DNA of 37,301 nt from Porticoccus sp. (GCA_021773405.1 JAJFKD010000054.1:1-37301), one strand, 5' to 3'; positions 28,996 to 37,301 are shown, numbered from the stretch's first letter. Numbers and translations: made by a program. The notes: generated by a model from the letters alone, not told the origin.

Positions 28996-30873
28996 ATGAA
29001 TGATGATCACGCGCTAAAAAATCCACAGATGGAGTTCCGCCTTTTTGTTGGGCGGATGCTTTTTGCCATGCTAGTGGTATTGGTTATGGCGGGTGTTTTA
29101 GTGGGGCGTTATTACTATTTACAAGTCGTTCGATACGATGGTTTGACAACGCTGTCTGACCGTAACCGGGTATTGGTTGAGCCTGTGTCCCCAACCCGTG
29201 GTTTAATTTATGATCGTAACGGCGTGTTGTTGGCTGATAACCGTTCAAGTTTTAACCTTTCAATTGTGGTTGAGCGGGCGGGAGAGCTTGACGAGCTCAT
29301 AGCAGAGTTGGATGAATTGATTGGTGTTTCTGCTAGTGAGAAAAAACGCTTTTATAAGCAATTAAACCGCCGTCGTCGCCCTTATGAGCCCGTGCCTTTA
29401 CGGCTAGATTTGAACGAAAAAGAGCAGGGGGTTTTAGCAGTCAATGAATATCACCTACCCGGTGTAGAAGTAACGGTTCAGTTGCTGCGAGATTATCCGT
29501 TAGGGAAAGAAACAGCCCATGTGCTGGGTTATGTGGGGCGTATTAATGATCGAGAGATTCAAGAGCTTGATCCTGTTCGTTACAGCGGTACTTTGGTTAC
29601 CGGAAAGACGGGGTTAGAAAAAAAATATGAAGATGAATTACTTGGTGAGGTAGGCTATCAAACGGTAGAAACCAATGCTCGTGGTCGAGTGATGCAACAA
29701 TTAGAGCGTACAGATCCAGCACCAGGAAAGGACCTTCACCTTTATCTGGATAGCCGTCTTCAACAGCTAGCCTATGAAAATCTTGAGGGGGAGCGAGGAG
29801 CAGTTGTTGCTATAGAAATTGCAACAGGGGGTGTATTGGCGATGGCCAGTGCCCCAACTTTTGATGCCAATGAATTTGTCACAGGTATTAGCTTTGATCA
29901 TTATGATGAATTGCTTAACTCCCCTGATCGGCCACTGTTTGATCGGGTTTTACAGGGACAGTATCCGCCGGGTTCTACGGTAAAACCTATTTTTGGATTA
30001 GCCGCTTTGGAAAGCGGTGTTATACGCTCAAGTTATAAAATTTATGACCCGGGTTTTTACCAACTAAAAAATGAAGAAAGAAAATTTAGGGATTGGAAAA
30101 AAGGAGGACATGGCAACAGTATTTCGTTGTATGACGCCATTGTTCAGTCCTGTGATACCTTCTTTTATGATGTGGGTGTCAAAATGACTATTGATACTCT
30201 GGCTCAGTATGGTTCATATTTTGGTTTGGGTGAGAAAACAGGTTTAGATATGCCGACAGAGCGTGCCGGTATTATGCCATCAAGAGCATGGAAGAAAGGT
30301 GCGAGGGGGCTTGCTTGGTATCCTGGTGATACGGTAAATGCCAGTATTGGTCAAGGTTTTTCCCTGGTAACACCTATGCAGTTGGCTGAGGCAACCGCTA
30401 GATTAGCTAGCCGTGGTGAAGTTAGGCCTCCTCAATTGGTACGGAAACAGCATACGGTTATGCCCCCTGTTAATATTATTCAAGCATCAGAGGCTAATTG
30501 GGATTATGTACACAAAGCTATGCAGGATGTAGTGCATAACATTCGTGGTACCGCTCAAAAAATAAACCGTGGGCTCAACTACCATATTGCAGGTAAAACA
30601 GGTACAGCACAGGTAGTAGGTATTAAGCAGGATGAAGAATACGATGCCGAGCTGGTAGCAAAACGTAATCGAGATCATGCTCTATTTATTGCATTTGCAC
30701 CTGTTGAAAACCCTAAAATTGCCGTTGCTGTTATTGTGGAAAATGGTGAGCATGGAAGTTCAGCTGCAGCACCCGTAGCACGTCAAATTATCGATGCTTA
30801 TATGAATTATTACCCTGAAGCTTTAGGAAAAATATCGGATCAACAAAGCGTTAAAGTGGGTGGGCAAGAATGA
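28996..30873 (+). CDS. mrdA: Penicillin-binding protein 2 (peptidoglycan transpeptidase)
   Basis: PBP2 crosslinks peptidoglycan during cell elongation, as partner of RodA. It has 625 residues and is anchored by one N-terminal membrane segment at about 20-42 (MLFAMLVVLVMAGVLVG). The non-catalytic dimerisation domain begins VSPTRGLIYDRNGVLLADN. The transpeptidase domain has the active Ser327 in PPGSTVKP, the second motif Ser385-Cys-Asp387 in QSCDTFFYDVG, and Lys534 in GKTGTAQ. ATG 28996 lies near a promoter-poor stretch; I found no confident -35/-10 pair. The stop overlaps the rodA start (ATGA), so the two are coupled. In E. coli and Pseudomonas the genes rsfS and rlmH usually precede it; here pnp does. 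Confidence 0.98.
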   Translation: MNDDHALKNPQMEFRLFVGRMLFAMLVVLVMAGVLVGRYYYLQVVRYDGLTTLSDRNRVLVEPVSPTRGLIYDRNGVLLADNRSSFNLSIVVERAGELDELIAELDELIGVSASEKKRFYKQLNRRRRPYEPVPLRLDLNEKEQGVLAVNEYHLPGVEVTVQLLRDYPLGKETAHVLGYVGRINDREIQELDPVRYSGTLVTGKTGLEKKYEDELLGEVGYQTVETNARGRVMQQLERTDPAPGKDLHLYLDSRLQQLAYENLEGERGAVVAIEIATGGVLAMASAPTFDANEFVTGISFDHYDELLNSPDRPLFDRVLQGQYPPGSTVKPIFGLAALESGVIRSSYKIYDPGFYQLKNEERKFRDWKKGGHGNSISLYDAIVQSCDTFFYDVGVKMTIDTLAQYGSYFGLGEKTGLDMPTERAGIMPSRAWKKGARGLAWYPGDTVNASIGQGFSLVTPMQLAEATARLASRGEVRPPQLVRKQHTVMPPVNIIQASEANWDYVHKAMQDVVHNIRGTAQKINRGLNYHIAGKTGTAQVVGIKQDEEYDAELVAKRNRDHALFIAFAPVENPKIAVAVIVENGEHGSSAAAPVARQIIDAYMNYYPEALGKISDQQSVKVGGQE

Positions 30874-32012
30874 GTCAGGGTGATTTTGTTCGGCAAATGG
30901 ATTCGGGCAGCTCAGCGATTTATGGCACTCCGAATCACTGGCATAAAATCCACTTGGATCTACCCCTGTTGGTGCTGCTACTGATTTTGGCCGGTGCCGG
31001 TGCTTTTGTTCTCTATAGTGCCAGTGGCCAAAGTACCCATCATGTGAATCGGCAGCTCACTTATTATAGTGTGGGCCTGTTGGTGATGTTGGTAACGGCT
31101 CAAATACCCCCACGATTTTTAGAACGCTGGGCAGTCATTCCCTATGTTGGCGGGGTATCATTGTTGGTCGGTGTGCTGTTCTTTGGTATTGGTGCCAAAG
31201 GCGCACAGCGCTGGTTGGAATTGGGTGGTTTTCGTTTTCAACCCTCTGAAATTCTTAAAATTGCCGTGCCCCTGATGCTTGCCAGTTATCTGGCCCGGCG
31301 TCCATTACCGCCAAACTTTAAACATGTAATCTTTTCCCTTGTTTTTATTGCTATTCCGCCGCTGCTAGTTGTTCTACAGCCAGATTTGGGGACAGCCATT
31401 TTGATAGCGGTATCAGGATTTTTTGTACTCTTTTTAGCGGGTTTGCCAAAGCGTTATTTGGGGTTCGCTCTTTTAGCGGCAGTCGTTGTCTTACCATTAA
31501 TGTGGCTTTATGGGCTCCGCGATTACCAGCGCCAGCGAATACTTACCATGTTTGACCCTGAGGCAGATAAATTGGGAGCTGGCTGGAATATCATTCAATC
31601 TACTATTGCCATTGGCTCTGGCGGTATTGATGGTAAGGGTTGGATGAGGGGAACTCAGTCACAGTTGGATTTTCTGCCAGAGAGCCATACAGATTTTATT
31701 ATTGCGGTGTTAGCAGAAGAATTTGGTCTTATAGGTGTCTTATTATTAATGACATTATTTCTGCTAATTATTGTGCGATGCGTCATTATCAGTCTGCGTG
31801 CACAAAGTATGTTTGGGCGTTTGTTGGCTGGTAGCCTTACACTAACGTTCTTTGTTTATATTTTTGTGAATATGGGCATGGTGTCCGGTATTCTGCCCGT
31901 TGTTGGAGTGCCCCTCCCTTTTATGAGCTATGGGGGAACCTCTATTGTGACCCTGATGTTGGGGTTTGGTATGCTGATGTCGGTGAGTACGGAGAGAAAA
32001 CGTCCAGGTTAG
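30870..32012 (+). CDS. rodA: RodA, SEDS-family peptidoglycan glycosyltransferase
   Basis: RodA polymerises glycan strands from lipid II for side-wall growth, together with PBP2. The 380-residue protein is strongly hydrophobic, with about ten membrane helices. Signature regions are GAKGAQRWLELGGFRFQPSE, LQPDLGTAILIAVSGFFVLF and DFLPESHTDFIIAVLAEEFG, with GVPLPFMSYGGTSIV near the end. The acidic residue in the ESHTDF region lies in the large extracellular loop important for SEDS activity. The ATG overlaps the mrdA stop by four bases. mltB follows 44 bp later, then rlpA: the standard elongasome cluster. Confidence 0.98.
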   Translation: MSQGDFVRQMDSGSSAIYGTPNHWHKIHLDLPLLVLLLILAGAGAFVLYSASGQSTHHVNRQLTYYSVGLLVMLVTAQIPPRFLERWAVIPYVGGVSLLVGVLFFGIGAKGAQRWLELGGFRFQPSEILKIAVPLMLASYLARRPLPPNFKHVIFSLVFIAIPPLLVVLQPDLGTAILIAVSGFFVLFLAGLPKRYLGFALLAAVVVLPLMWLYGLRDYQRQRILTMFDPEADKLGAGWNIIQSTIAIGSGGIDGKGWMRGTQSQLDFLPESHTDFIIAVLAEEFGLIGVLLLMTLFLLIIVRCVIISLRAQSMFGRLLAGSLTLTFFVYIFVNMGMVSGILPVVGVPLPFMSYGGTSIVTLMLGFGMLMSVSTERKRPG

Positions 32013-32056
32013 GTCAAATGACGTTATATGACATTTTTTTGGTGGGAAAGTACTAG

Positions 32057-33109
32057 ATGGAAAAGCACTTTATGAAATTAAACCTAATGAATTTGCGTTT
32101 AATGGCCTCGATTGCCACAACGCTTTTTGTGTTGCTACTACCTCTTTCTAGTTCAGCAAGTTATCTGGAGCATCCCGATGCTAAAGTATTTGCAGATCGT
32201 ATGGTTGCAGAGCATGGGTTTGATCGGGCTTATATCGATTCTTTGTTGAAGCAGGCGAGCAAGCAGCAATCAATCATTGATGCGATGAACAGGCCTGCAG
32301 AAAAAGTTAAGCCTTGGAAAGATTACCGCAAAATTTTTATTCAGGAAAAGCGAATTAATCAGGGCGTTGAATTCTGGCAAGAAAACAGAGAAACCTTAAG
32401 ACGGGCATCAGAAAAATATGGTGTAGCACCAGAAGTGATTGTCGCCATTATTGGGGTAGAAACATTCTATGGCCGCATAAAGGGTAGTTACCGAGTGATT
32501 GATGCACTGACTACGCTTTCATTTGATTATCCAAAGCGCAGTAAATTTTTCACCAAGCAATTAGAGCACTTCTTATTGTTATCTAGAGAGCAACAGCAGG
32601 CGCCTCTTTCTCTTAAAGGGTCCTATGCAGGGGCCATGGGGTATGGCCAGTTTATCCCCAGTAGTTATCGAAGCTTTGCTGTAGATTTTGATGGCGATGG
32701 TTTTTCAGATATTTGGAATAACACAACCGACGCTATTGGTAGTGTTGCTAATTATTTTGCACGACATGGTTGGGTCATGGGCGGTGAAGTAGTCTCCCGC
32801 GCTCGCGTAACAGAAAATTACGACGAAGCTTTGCTGAGTAGTGTGCTGAATAAGTTAAAACTTGCCGCGACCTTGGATGAGGTGGGTGCTATGGGATTAG
32901 CACCGGTTAAAGACGAGGGTGCAAAACCGTTAGCTGGAGATATGAAAGCATTGCCGTTTCGCCTTGAAGCTGATCAGGGTGAAGAGTTTTGGTTGGGGCT
33001 AAATAACTTCTATGTGATTACCCGGTATAACCATAGCCGAATGTATGCCATGGCTGTACATGAATTGAGCCAAAAAATACTGGAGCGTGTCGGTGCCACT
33101 GGTCAATAA
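32057..33109 (+). CDS. mltB: Membrane-bound/soluble lytic transglycosylase B (GH103)
   Basis: MltB cleaves the glycan backbone of peptidoglycan with formation of 1,6-anhydromuramyl ends. The protein has 350 residues. A signal peptide (about 1-34) ends LPLSSSA before SYLEHPDA and has no lipobox Cys, so it is probably soluble in the periplasm, like Pseudomonas SltB1. The catalytic Glu135 lies in IIGVETFYGRIKGSYRVID. Further family motifs are GSYAGAMGYGQFIPSSYR and the EF-hand-like calcium loop DFDGDGFSDIWN, known from E. coli Slt35. ATG 32057 follows GGGAAAG. The 3' end overlaps the start of rlpA by about 20 bp. Confidence 0.96.
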   Translation: MEKHFMKLNLMNLRLMASIATTLFVLLLPLSSSASYLEHPDAKVFADRMVAEHGFDRAYIDSLLKQASKQQSIIDAMNRPAEKVKPWKDYRKIFIQEKRINQGVEFWQENRETLRRASEKYGVAPEVIVAIIGVETFYGRIKGSYRVIDALTTLSFDYPKRSKFFTKQLEHFLLLSREQQQAPLSLKGSYAGAMGYGQFIPSSYRSFAVDFDGDGFSDIWNNTTDAIGSVANYFARHGWVMGGEVVSRARVTENYDEALLSSVLNKLKLAATLDEVGAMGLAPVKDEGAKPLAGDMKALPFRLEADQGEEFWLGLNNFYVITRYNHSRMYAMAVHELSQKILERVGATGQ

Positions 33110-34046
33110 CTGTAGCGCTTCATCCTTTACGTTACTTTTTACATTCTTGACTGCCCTGTTACTTCAAGCCTGTGGAGGTAGCGGTAGTTCTGGTGGCAGT
33201 TCTAATGGTAGCTCTAATGGCAAGTATGGTTATGGCGACGGGCCTCCTCCACGAGATATTGATGTCAGTAATTTGCCCGATGCTGTTCCTAAGGTGGAGC
33301 CTATTCGTAAAGCTGGGAATAAAAGTCCCTACACTGTCTTGGGTAAGACCTATAGGGTGCTCCCTTCCAGCCTAGGCTATCGTGAGCGTGGAATTGCTTC
33401 ATGGTATGGCAACAAGTTTCATGGGCGTAAAACCTCCAACGGTGAAATTTACAGCATGTATGAAATGACGGCGGCTCATAAATCTTTACCGATACCAAGT
33501 TATGTGAAAGTAACTAATCTTGATAATGGTCGCACTGTTGTTGTTCGTGTTAATGACCGTGGCCCCTTTCATGGTAGCCGTATTATTGATTTGTCTTATG
33601 CTGCCGCAAAAAAACTGGATTACTCCAATAAAGGTACGGCAAACGTAGAAGTTGTAGCAATTGACCCTAGGGCTCGCCAAGCAAAATCTCGGCAGACTAA
33701 CTTAGCTAAGGTTGATTCAGTACAAGAAACCCCATTAAAGCCCACTCCTGTTGCAGGTCACTCTGCACCTGCAAGCACAGTTTACTCTTCGTCATCTGAG
33801 CACTATAAATTACCAGGAAATACCTATCTTCAGGTCGGTGCATTTAATTCAGCATTTGCAGCTGAGAGTTTATCTAAGCGCGTAGAAGGGTTGTCATCAT
33901 ATCCTGTTGTGGTTCGCCATCAAAAGGAACCAAAGACCTTGTTTAAGGTATTAATAGGGCCGGTGAAAAATAACCTTAAACTACTCGATTTGAGAACATT
34001 ACTTCGCCAAGCAGAGAATTTAAGTTCCTTTGTTGTTTATGAGTGA
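33093..34046 (+). CDS. rlpA: RlpA-like septal-ring lytic transglycosylase lipoprotein
   Basis: RlpA is an outer-membrane lipoprotein; in Pseudomonas it cleaves denuded glycan strands at the septum. From GTG 33093 it has 317 residues. The signal peptide ends with the lipobox LLQAC, Cys27, followed by a Gly/Ser-rich linker (GGSGSSGGSSNGSSNG). The double-psi beta-barrel domain (about 93-180) has GIASWYGNKFHGRKTSNGE, MYEMTAAHKSLP and VRVNDRGPF, with the catalytic Asp expected in the last. A SPOR domain (about 240-317, YLQVGAFNSAFAAESL) binds denuded peptidoglycan. A GTG at 33087 is an alternative, but GGAG lies only one nt from it and seven nt from GTG 33093. Both overlap the mltB end. Confidence 0.95.
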   Translation: MPLVNNCSASSFTLLFTFLTALLLQACGGSGSSGGSSNGSSNGKYGYGDGPPPRDIDVSNLPDAVPKVEPIRKAGNKSPYTVLGKTYRVLPSSLGYRERGIASWYGNKFHGRKTSNGEIYSMYEMTAAHKSLPIPSYVKVTNLDNGRTVVVRVNDRGPFHGSRIIDLSYAAAKKLDYSNKGTANVEVVAIDPRARQAKSRQTNLAKVDSVQETPLKPTPVAGHSAPASTVYSSSSEHYKLPGNTYLQVGAFNSAFAAESLSKRVEGLSSYPVVVRHQKEPKTLFKVLIGPVKNNLKLLDLRTLLRQAENLSSFVVYE

Positions 34047-34055
34047 AGGTTCTTC

Positions 34056-34184
34056 ATGAGTAAATACCTGCCCATAAGTAAATTTTGGGAAGGGGCACCA
34101 GAAGGATCAATAGCCATGCTAGAATTTGCCCCTTATTTTTATAGAACATACCATTGGCAATTGACGTCAATTCACTACCGCTAA
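34056..34184 (+). CDS. Possible small protein (42 codons), unrecognised
   Basis: An open frame of 42 codons starts at ATG 34056, six nt after GAAGG, and ends at TAA 34182-34184, 21 nt before dacA. The product is rich in Tyr, Phe, Trp and His and has no clear membrane helix or known motif. It overlaps the terminator-like stem and the 14-bp palindrome in the same spacer. The Shine-Dalgarno is the main support; a chance open frame is equally possible. Confidence 0.2.
   Translation: MSKYLPISKFWEGAPEGSIAMLEFAPYFYRTYHWQLTSIHYR
34090..34140 (+). terminator. Candidate terminator after rlpA
   Basis: AAGGGGC (34090-34096) can pair with GCCCCTT (34128-34134), with TTTTT at 34136-34140. The 31-nt loop contains its own small stem TAGC/GCTA. 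The long loop makes it weak; the same sequence includes TAGAAT (34120-34125), a possible -10 for dacA. Confidence 0.35.
34159..34172. promoter_or_regulatory. 14-bp perfect palindrome before dacA
   Basis: AATTGACGTCAATT reads the same on both strands and lies 33 nt before the dacA ATG. Its length and position suit a dimeric regulator's operator; no regulator is identified. Confidence 0.45.
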
Positions 34185-34205
34185 CCTATTTAAAAACGGT
34201 TCATT

Positions 34206-35366
34206 ATGTTGAAAAAGTTTGTACCTACTTGGATCTTTGCACTGCTTGTTATAGCTATGACCAGTGTTGCTCATGCAAAAGTGTTAATCCCTGCGCCGCC
34301 TCAATTGGCTGCCAGTGCCTGGATTCTATTGGATGCTAATACAGGTAAGGTGTTGGTTGAACACAATGCAGATGAGCAATTGCCCCCTGCCAGCCTGACT
34401 AAGATGATGACCAGCTATATTGTTGCCAGCGAGATACATAGCAACAAGGTCGCAGAGCAGGATCAGGTGCCTATTAGTGTGGCTGCTTGGAAAATGGGTG
34501 GTTCAAAAATGTTTGTGCGAGAAGGCACATCTGTTCCACTAATAGATCTACTGCGTGGCGTCATTATTCAGTCTGGCAATGATGCTTCCGTAGCCTTGGC
34601 TGAATACCTGGCCGGGAGTGAAGGTGCATTTGCCGATGTTATGAATCAACAGGCAACCTTGTTAGGTATGACCAATACTACCTATCACAATGCGACGGGG
34701 TGGCCTGCTGAAGGGCATTTGACCACAGCGCGGGATTTATCCCTTCTTGCTCGTGCATTAATTCAGGATTACCCCTCACACTACGGTATTTATTCTGAAA
34801 AGTATTTTGAATATAACGGAATCAATCAACCCAACCGAAACCGTCTGTTATGGCGCGATAGTTCTGTTGATGGTTTAAAGACTGGCCATACAGAAGAAGC
34901 GGGTTATTGTTTAGTTGCTTCCGCTGTACGAAAAGGTATGCGGTTGGTTTCCGTGGTGATGGGAACTAGAAGTGAATCAGCTCGTGCGCAGGAATCACAA
35001 AAATTATTGGCCTATGGCTTTCGTTATTACGAAACCGGCAAAGTTTATTCAGCCGGTGACGTGATTCAGGAAAATACACCGGTTTGGTATGGCAAAGAAA
35101 ACAGCGTTAATTTGATTGTCCCCGAAGATGTATATGTCACCATCCCTCGAGGTGCCAAAGAAGATCTCGATGCCAAAATTTTGGTCGACGATATTATTAA
35201 AGCACCGTTGTTGGATAAGCAGGAATTGGGTCGGTTATCAGTGAGCTATGAAGGAAAATCAGTATTGGATCTGCCTCTTGTAGCAGACCATGCTGTTGAA
35301 GAAGCGGGCTTATTTGCTCGTCTTTGGGATTTTATTTCCTTGTTCTTTAAAGGGTTGTTTAGTTAA
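34206..35366 (+). CDS. dacA: D-alanyl-D-alanine carboxypeptidase (PBP5/6 type)
   Basis: DacA trims the terminal D-Ala from peptidoglycan pentapeptides. It has 386 residues. The signal peptide (1-24) ends VAHA before KVLIPAPP. Active-site motifs are Ser63-Leu-Thr-Lys (PASLTKMM), Ser123-Gly-Asn125 (QSGNDAS) and Lys225-Thr-Gly (GLKTGHTEEAG). The C-terminal beta domain ends with an amphipathic stretch (LFARLWDFISLFFKGLFS) that should bind the periplasmic face of the inner membrane. ATG 34206 is well placed for the signal peptide, although the Shine-Dalgarno is poor. The stop shares one base with the ybeD start. Pseudomonas calls the same gene dacC. Confidence 0.98.
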   Translation: MLKKFVPTWIFALLVIAMTSVAHAKVLIPAPPQLAASAWILLDANTGKVLVEHNADEQLPPASLTKMMTSYIVASEIHSNKVAEQDQVPISVAAWKMGGSKMFVREGTSVPLIDLLRGVIIQSGNDASVALAEYLAGSEGAFADVMNQQATLLGMTNTTYHNATGWPAEGHLTTARDLSLLARALIQDYPSHYGIYSEKYFEYNGINQPNRNRLLWRDSSVDGLKTGHTEEAGYCLVASAVRKGMRLVSVVMGTRSESARAQESQKLLAYGFRYYETGKVYSAGDVIQENTPVWYGKENSVNLIVPEDVYVTIPRGAKEDLDAKILVDDIIKAPLLDKQELGRLSVSYEGKSVLDLPLVADHAVEEAGLFARLWDFISLFFKGLFS

Positions 35367-35686
35367 TGGCTAGTTCAGATAAGCCCAGCTCAGATATGTC
35401 CGGTTCAGAAAAGTCTAATACGGACTCTGAAGCACCAAAAATTGAATTTCCCTGTGATTACCCCATTAAGGTTGTGGGTAAGGCTGGAAATGAGCTGCAT
35501 ACGTTTGTATTAGAGGTCATGGAGTCTCACTCCCCAGGGTTTGATCAAACACGAATTACCATTAGGGATAGCCGTAACGGTAATTTTCAGGCCATCACGG
35601 TCACTATTATTGCTACTGGAGAGCCACAGCTTCAGGCAATTTTTGCTGATTTAAAGGTGAGTCCACTGGTACAAATTGTTCTCTAA
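35366..35686 (+). CDS. ybeD: YbeD family protein (UPF0250/DUF493)
   Basis: A small ACT-like domain protein of unknown role, conserved between dacA and lipB in gammaproteobacteria. Of its 106 residues, the first 22 are a Ser/Asp/Lys-rich leader (MASSDKPSSDMSGSEKSN), longer than in E. coli. The conserved part follows: IEFPCDYPIKVVGKAGNEL, VMESHSPGFD, SRNGNFQAITVTIIATG and LQAIFADLKVSPLVQIVL. The ATG overlaps the dacA stop by one base, suggesting coupled translation. The link to lipoate synthesis is by position only. Confidence 0.95.
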   Translation: MASSDKPSSDMSGSEKSNTDSEAPKIEFPCDYPIKVVGKAGNELHTFVLEVMESHSPGFDQTRITIRDSRNGNFQAITVTIIATGEPQLQAIFADLKVSPLVQIVL

Positions 35687-35711
35687 CCTAGCATGATTCT
35701 TTAACATTCAA

Positions 35712-36374
35712 ATGGCAGCTCCCGATCTTCCTCTAATCGTACGATATTTGGGTTGTCGCCCTTACCTTGACACGTTTGAGGCGATGAAGTCCTTTACCGA
35801 TAACCGTGATGAAACATCCTCTGATGAAATCTGGTTGTTAGAGCATGAGCCTGTTTTTACCCAAGGGCAGGCGGGTAAAGAGGAATATATTCTAGAACCT
35901 GGCGATATTCCTGTGGTGCAGAGTGATAGAGGCGGCCATGTTACCTATCATGGCCCGGGGCAGATTACGGGTTACTTGATGATAGATATGCGTCGATTGG
36001 GCATTGGTGTACGGGATTTAGTGGATCTTATCGAACTATCACTGGTAGAAACATTGGCACACTGGGGTATTGATGCAGCGCCAAGGCCCGATGCTCCGGG
36101 CGTGTATGTACAAAGTGGTGAAAAATCAGGTGCCAAAATAGGCTCTCTTGGCCTTAGAGTTCGTCGTGGTTGTAGTTATCACGGTCTTAATTTTAACGTG
36201 GATATGGATTTAAGCCCCTGGCAGCGAATCAATCCTTGTGGTCTGGGCGTTGAAATGACGCAGATGAATGACCTGTTGGACAGCCCAGCTGCTCTGGCTG
36301 ATGTTGCTGAACATCTCGCTAAAATCCTGACAGCCAAACTGGGTTATAATAACCATTGTGTTAAATACAAATAG
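35712..36374 (+). CDS. lipB: Octanoyl-[acyl-carrier-protein]:protein octanoyltransferase
   Basis: LipB moves octanoyl from acyl carrier protein to the lipoyl domains of E2 and GcvH subunits, the step before LipA. It has 220 residues. The motifs are [39 protein letters not shown], the Lys142 region [20 protein letters not shown] and the catalytic Cys176 in [14 protein letters not shown]. The Lys/Cys dyad typical of the family is therefore present. ATG 35712 has only a weak Shine-Dalgarno. A 195-bp gap with a degenerate repeat array separates it from lipA. Confidence 0.98.
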   Translation: MAAPDLPLIVRYLGCRPYLDTFEAMKSFTDNRDETSSDEIWLLEHEPVFTQGQAGKEEYILEPGDIPVVQSDRGGHVTYHGPGQITGYLMIDMRRLGIGVRDLVDLIELSLVETLAHWGIDAAPRPDAPGVYVQSGEKSGAKIGSLGLRVRRGCSYHGLNFNVDMDLSPWQRINPCGLGVEMTQMNDLLDSPAALADVAEHLAKILTAKLGYNNHCVKYK

Positions 36375-36386
36375 CATTGAGTGAAG

Positions 36387-36464
36387 TCTGGTATTCCTAT
36401 TTCTGAAAAATAGTTGTCTGAAGAAGTGATTTTCTGAAAGAATTACCTTCTGAATGAAGTCAGC
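36387..36464 (+). repeat. Five-unit degenerate 15-16 bp tandem repeat before lipA
   Basis: Units begin at 36387, 36402, 36417, 36433 and 36449, giving steps of 15, 15, 16 and 16 nt. All start TCTG; the last four start TCTGAA and continue with A/G-rich sequence. The remainder of each unit has drifted. The array abuts a palindrome. Confidence 0.7.
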
Positions 36465-36476
36465 CTTGCTAGCAAG
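36465..36476. other. 12-bp palindrome abutting the repeat array
   Basis: CTTGCTAGCAAG is a perfect palindrome immediately after the last repeat unit, 93 nt before lipA. It could be an operator; no T-tract follows. Confidence 0.4.
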
Positions 36477-36569
36477 ACTTTAATCTATCAGCAAACTAAT
36501 TAAACACTACATTAATTAAACAATGCACCCTCAGAAATTTATCTACGTTACTTAGAGTAAAAGTTATAC

Positions 36570-37301
36570 ATGGCAGATTCTGATCTAATTCCACCCACTC
36601 GTACCACCCGGCTTAAACAGGGAGAAAAGCTGCGCAGTGCTGATAAAGTGGAACGTATCCCGGTCAAAGTAATACCCACAGAAGAAATCCAGCGCAAGCC
36701 AGACTGGATGAGAATCCGTATCTCATCGTCACCCAAAGTTCAGGAAATCAAAGATATTCTACGTAAGAACAAGCTGGCGACTGTCTGTGAAGAAGCCGCC
36801 TGCCCAAACCTCAGTGAGTGCTTTAGTCATGGCACGGCCACTTTTATGATCATGGGTGAAATCTGTACTCGTCGCTGTCCCTTTTGCGATGTCGGCCACG
36901 GTAAGCCCAATCCATTAGATCCAGAAGAGCCAAAAGGCTTGGCACAAGCCATCCATGAAATGCAACTTCGCTATGTGGTGATTACATCTGTTGATCGGGA
37001 TGATCTGCGTGATGGGGGTGCCCAGCATTTTGCCGATTGTATTAGAGAGTCCAAACAATTAAGCCCAAATTTAAAGGTTGAGGTGTTGGTACCAGATTTT
37101 CGTGGCCGTATGGAACCAGCATTGGAAATTCTCACCGCCACGCCACCCGATGTGTTTAATCACAATATGGAAACAATTCCACGCCTGTATCGCGAAGCTC
37201 GCCCTGGTGCCAACTACAAGTGGTCTCTCAAGTTACTACAAGAATATAAGCGGTTGAATCCAACGGTACCCACAAAATCTGGATTGATGGTGGGCCTGGG
37301 T
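36570..37301 (+). CDS. lipA: Lipoyl synthase, N-terminal 244 residues (cut by window edge)
   Basis: LipA is a radical-SAM enzyme that inserts two sulfurs into the octanoyl chain to give the lipoyl cofactor. ATG 36570 opens a frame of 244 codons that runs off the right edge; the full protein is normally about 320-340 residues. Two iron-sulfur sites are seen. The auxiliary cluster uses Cys73, Cys78 and Cys84 ([12 protein letters not shown]), and its serine ligand RSSYH at the C-terminus lies outside the window. The radical-SAM cluster uses Cys99, Cys103 and Cys106 (CTRRCPFC). Later motifs include [20 protein letters not shown] and [13 protein letters not shown]. No strong Shine-Dalgarno is seen. 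Confidence 0.98.
   Translation, partial: MADSDLIPPTRTTRLKQGEKLRSADKVERIPVKVIPTEEIQRKPDWMRIRISSSPKVQEIKDILRKNKLATVCEEAACPNLSECFSHGTATFMIMGEICTRRCPFCDVGHGKPNPLDPEEPKGLAQAIHEMQLRYVVITSVDRDDLRDGGAQHFADCIRESKQLSPNLKVEVLVPDFRGRMEPALEILTATPPDVFNHNMETIPRLYREARPGANYKWSLKLLQEYKRLNPTVPTKSGLMVGLG

Noticed and set aside
36387..36464. Repeat array read as a CRISPR
   Set aside because: Units are 15-16 bp, degenerate and directly adjacent, with no spacers and no cas genes nearby.

Overview
The window is a chromosomal, housekeeping stretch of a gammaproteobacterium. Proteins look Pseudomonas-like, and the gene order follows the Pseudomonas/E. coli arrangement: recN | grpE-dnaK-dnaJ-dapB-carA-carB-greA | yhbY | rlmE-ftsH-folP-glmM-tpiA-secG-tRNA-Leu | tRNA-fMet-rimP-nusA-infB-rbfA-truB-rpsO-pnp, then mrdA-rodA-mltB-rlpA-dacA-ybeD-lipB-lipA. 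By eye the base composition is moderate in GC, with AT-rich spacers. This suggests a marine relative of Cellvibrionales/Pseudomonadales; that placement is inference. No phage, IS element, CRISPR array, toxin-antitoxin pair, defence island or secondary-metabolite cluster was seen.

Layout. 1-935: 5' part of recN, minus strand, cut by the window edge. 1000-6010: heat-shock chaperones with two good sigma-32 promoters, then dapB. 6011-11310: carAB with a long leader that holds a promoter and an intrinsic terminator, then greA. 11335-18300: yhbY (minus) divergent from rlmE-ftsH, then folP-glmM, tpiA and secG. 18349-19809: tRNA-Leu(GAG), a minus-strand SdiA-regulated-type beta-propeller gene where E. 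coli has argG, and initiator tRNA behind a strong promoter and a structured leader. 19810-28823: the rimP-nusA-infB-rbfA-truB-rpsO-pnp operon with structured spacers. 28996-37301: the rod-shape and cell-wall cluster (mrdA, rodA, mltB, rlpA, dacA), then ybeD and lipB and the first 244 codons of lipA.

How the genes work together. The DnaK/GrpE/DnaJ machine and FtsH handle protein quality control. RlmE, YhbY, RimP, IF2, RbfA, TruB, S15 and initiator tRNA act in ribosome assembly and translation initiation. NusA, GreA and PNPase act in transcription elongation and RNA decay. CarAB and DapB feed pyrimidine/arginine and lysine/peptidoglycan synthesis. GlmM, PBP2, RodA, MltB, RlpA and DacA build and remodel the wall. 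LipB and LipA make lipoyl cofactor.

No protein here looks like a new system. What stands out is noncoding: a likely attenuator ahead of carAB, a structured 5' leader and U1:U72 mismatch on the initiator tRNA, tandem hairpins before rimP, mutually exclusive hairpins before rpsO, a 14-bp palindrome before dacA, and short degenerate tandem duplications (12-17 bp) in at least six spacers, the longest being a five-unit array before lipA. Several genes appear to start at TTG or GTG.
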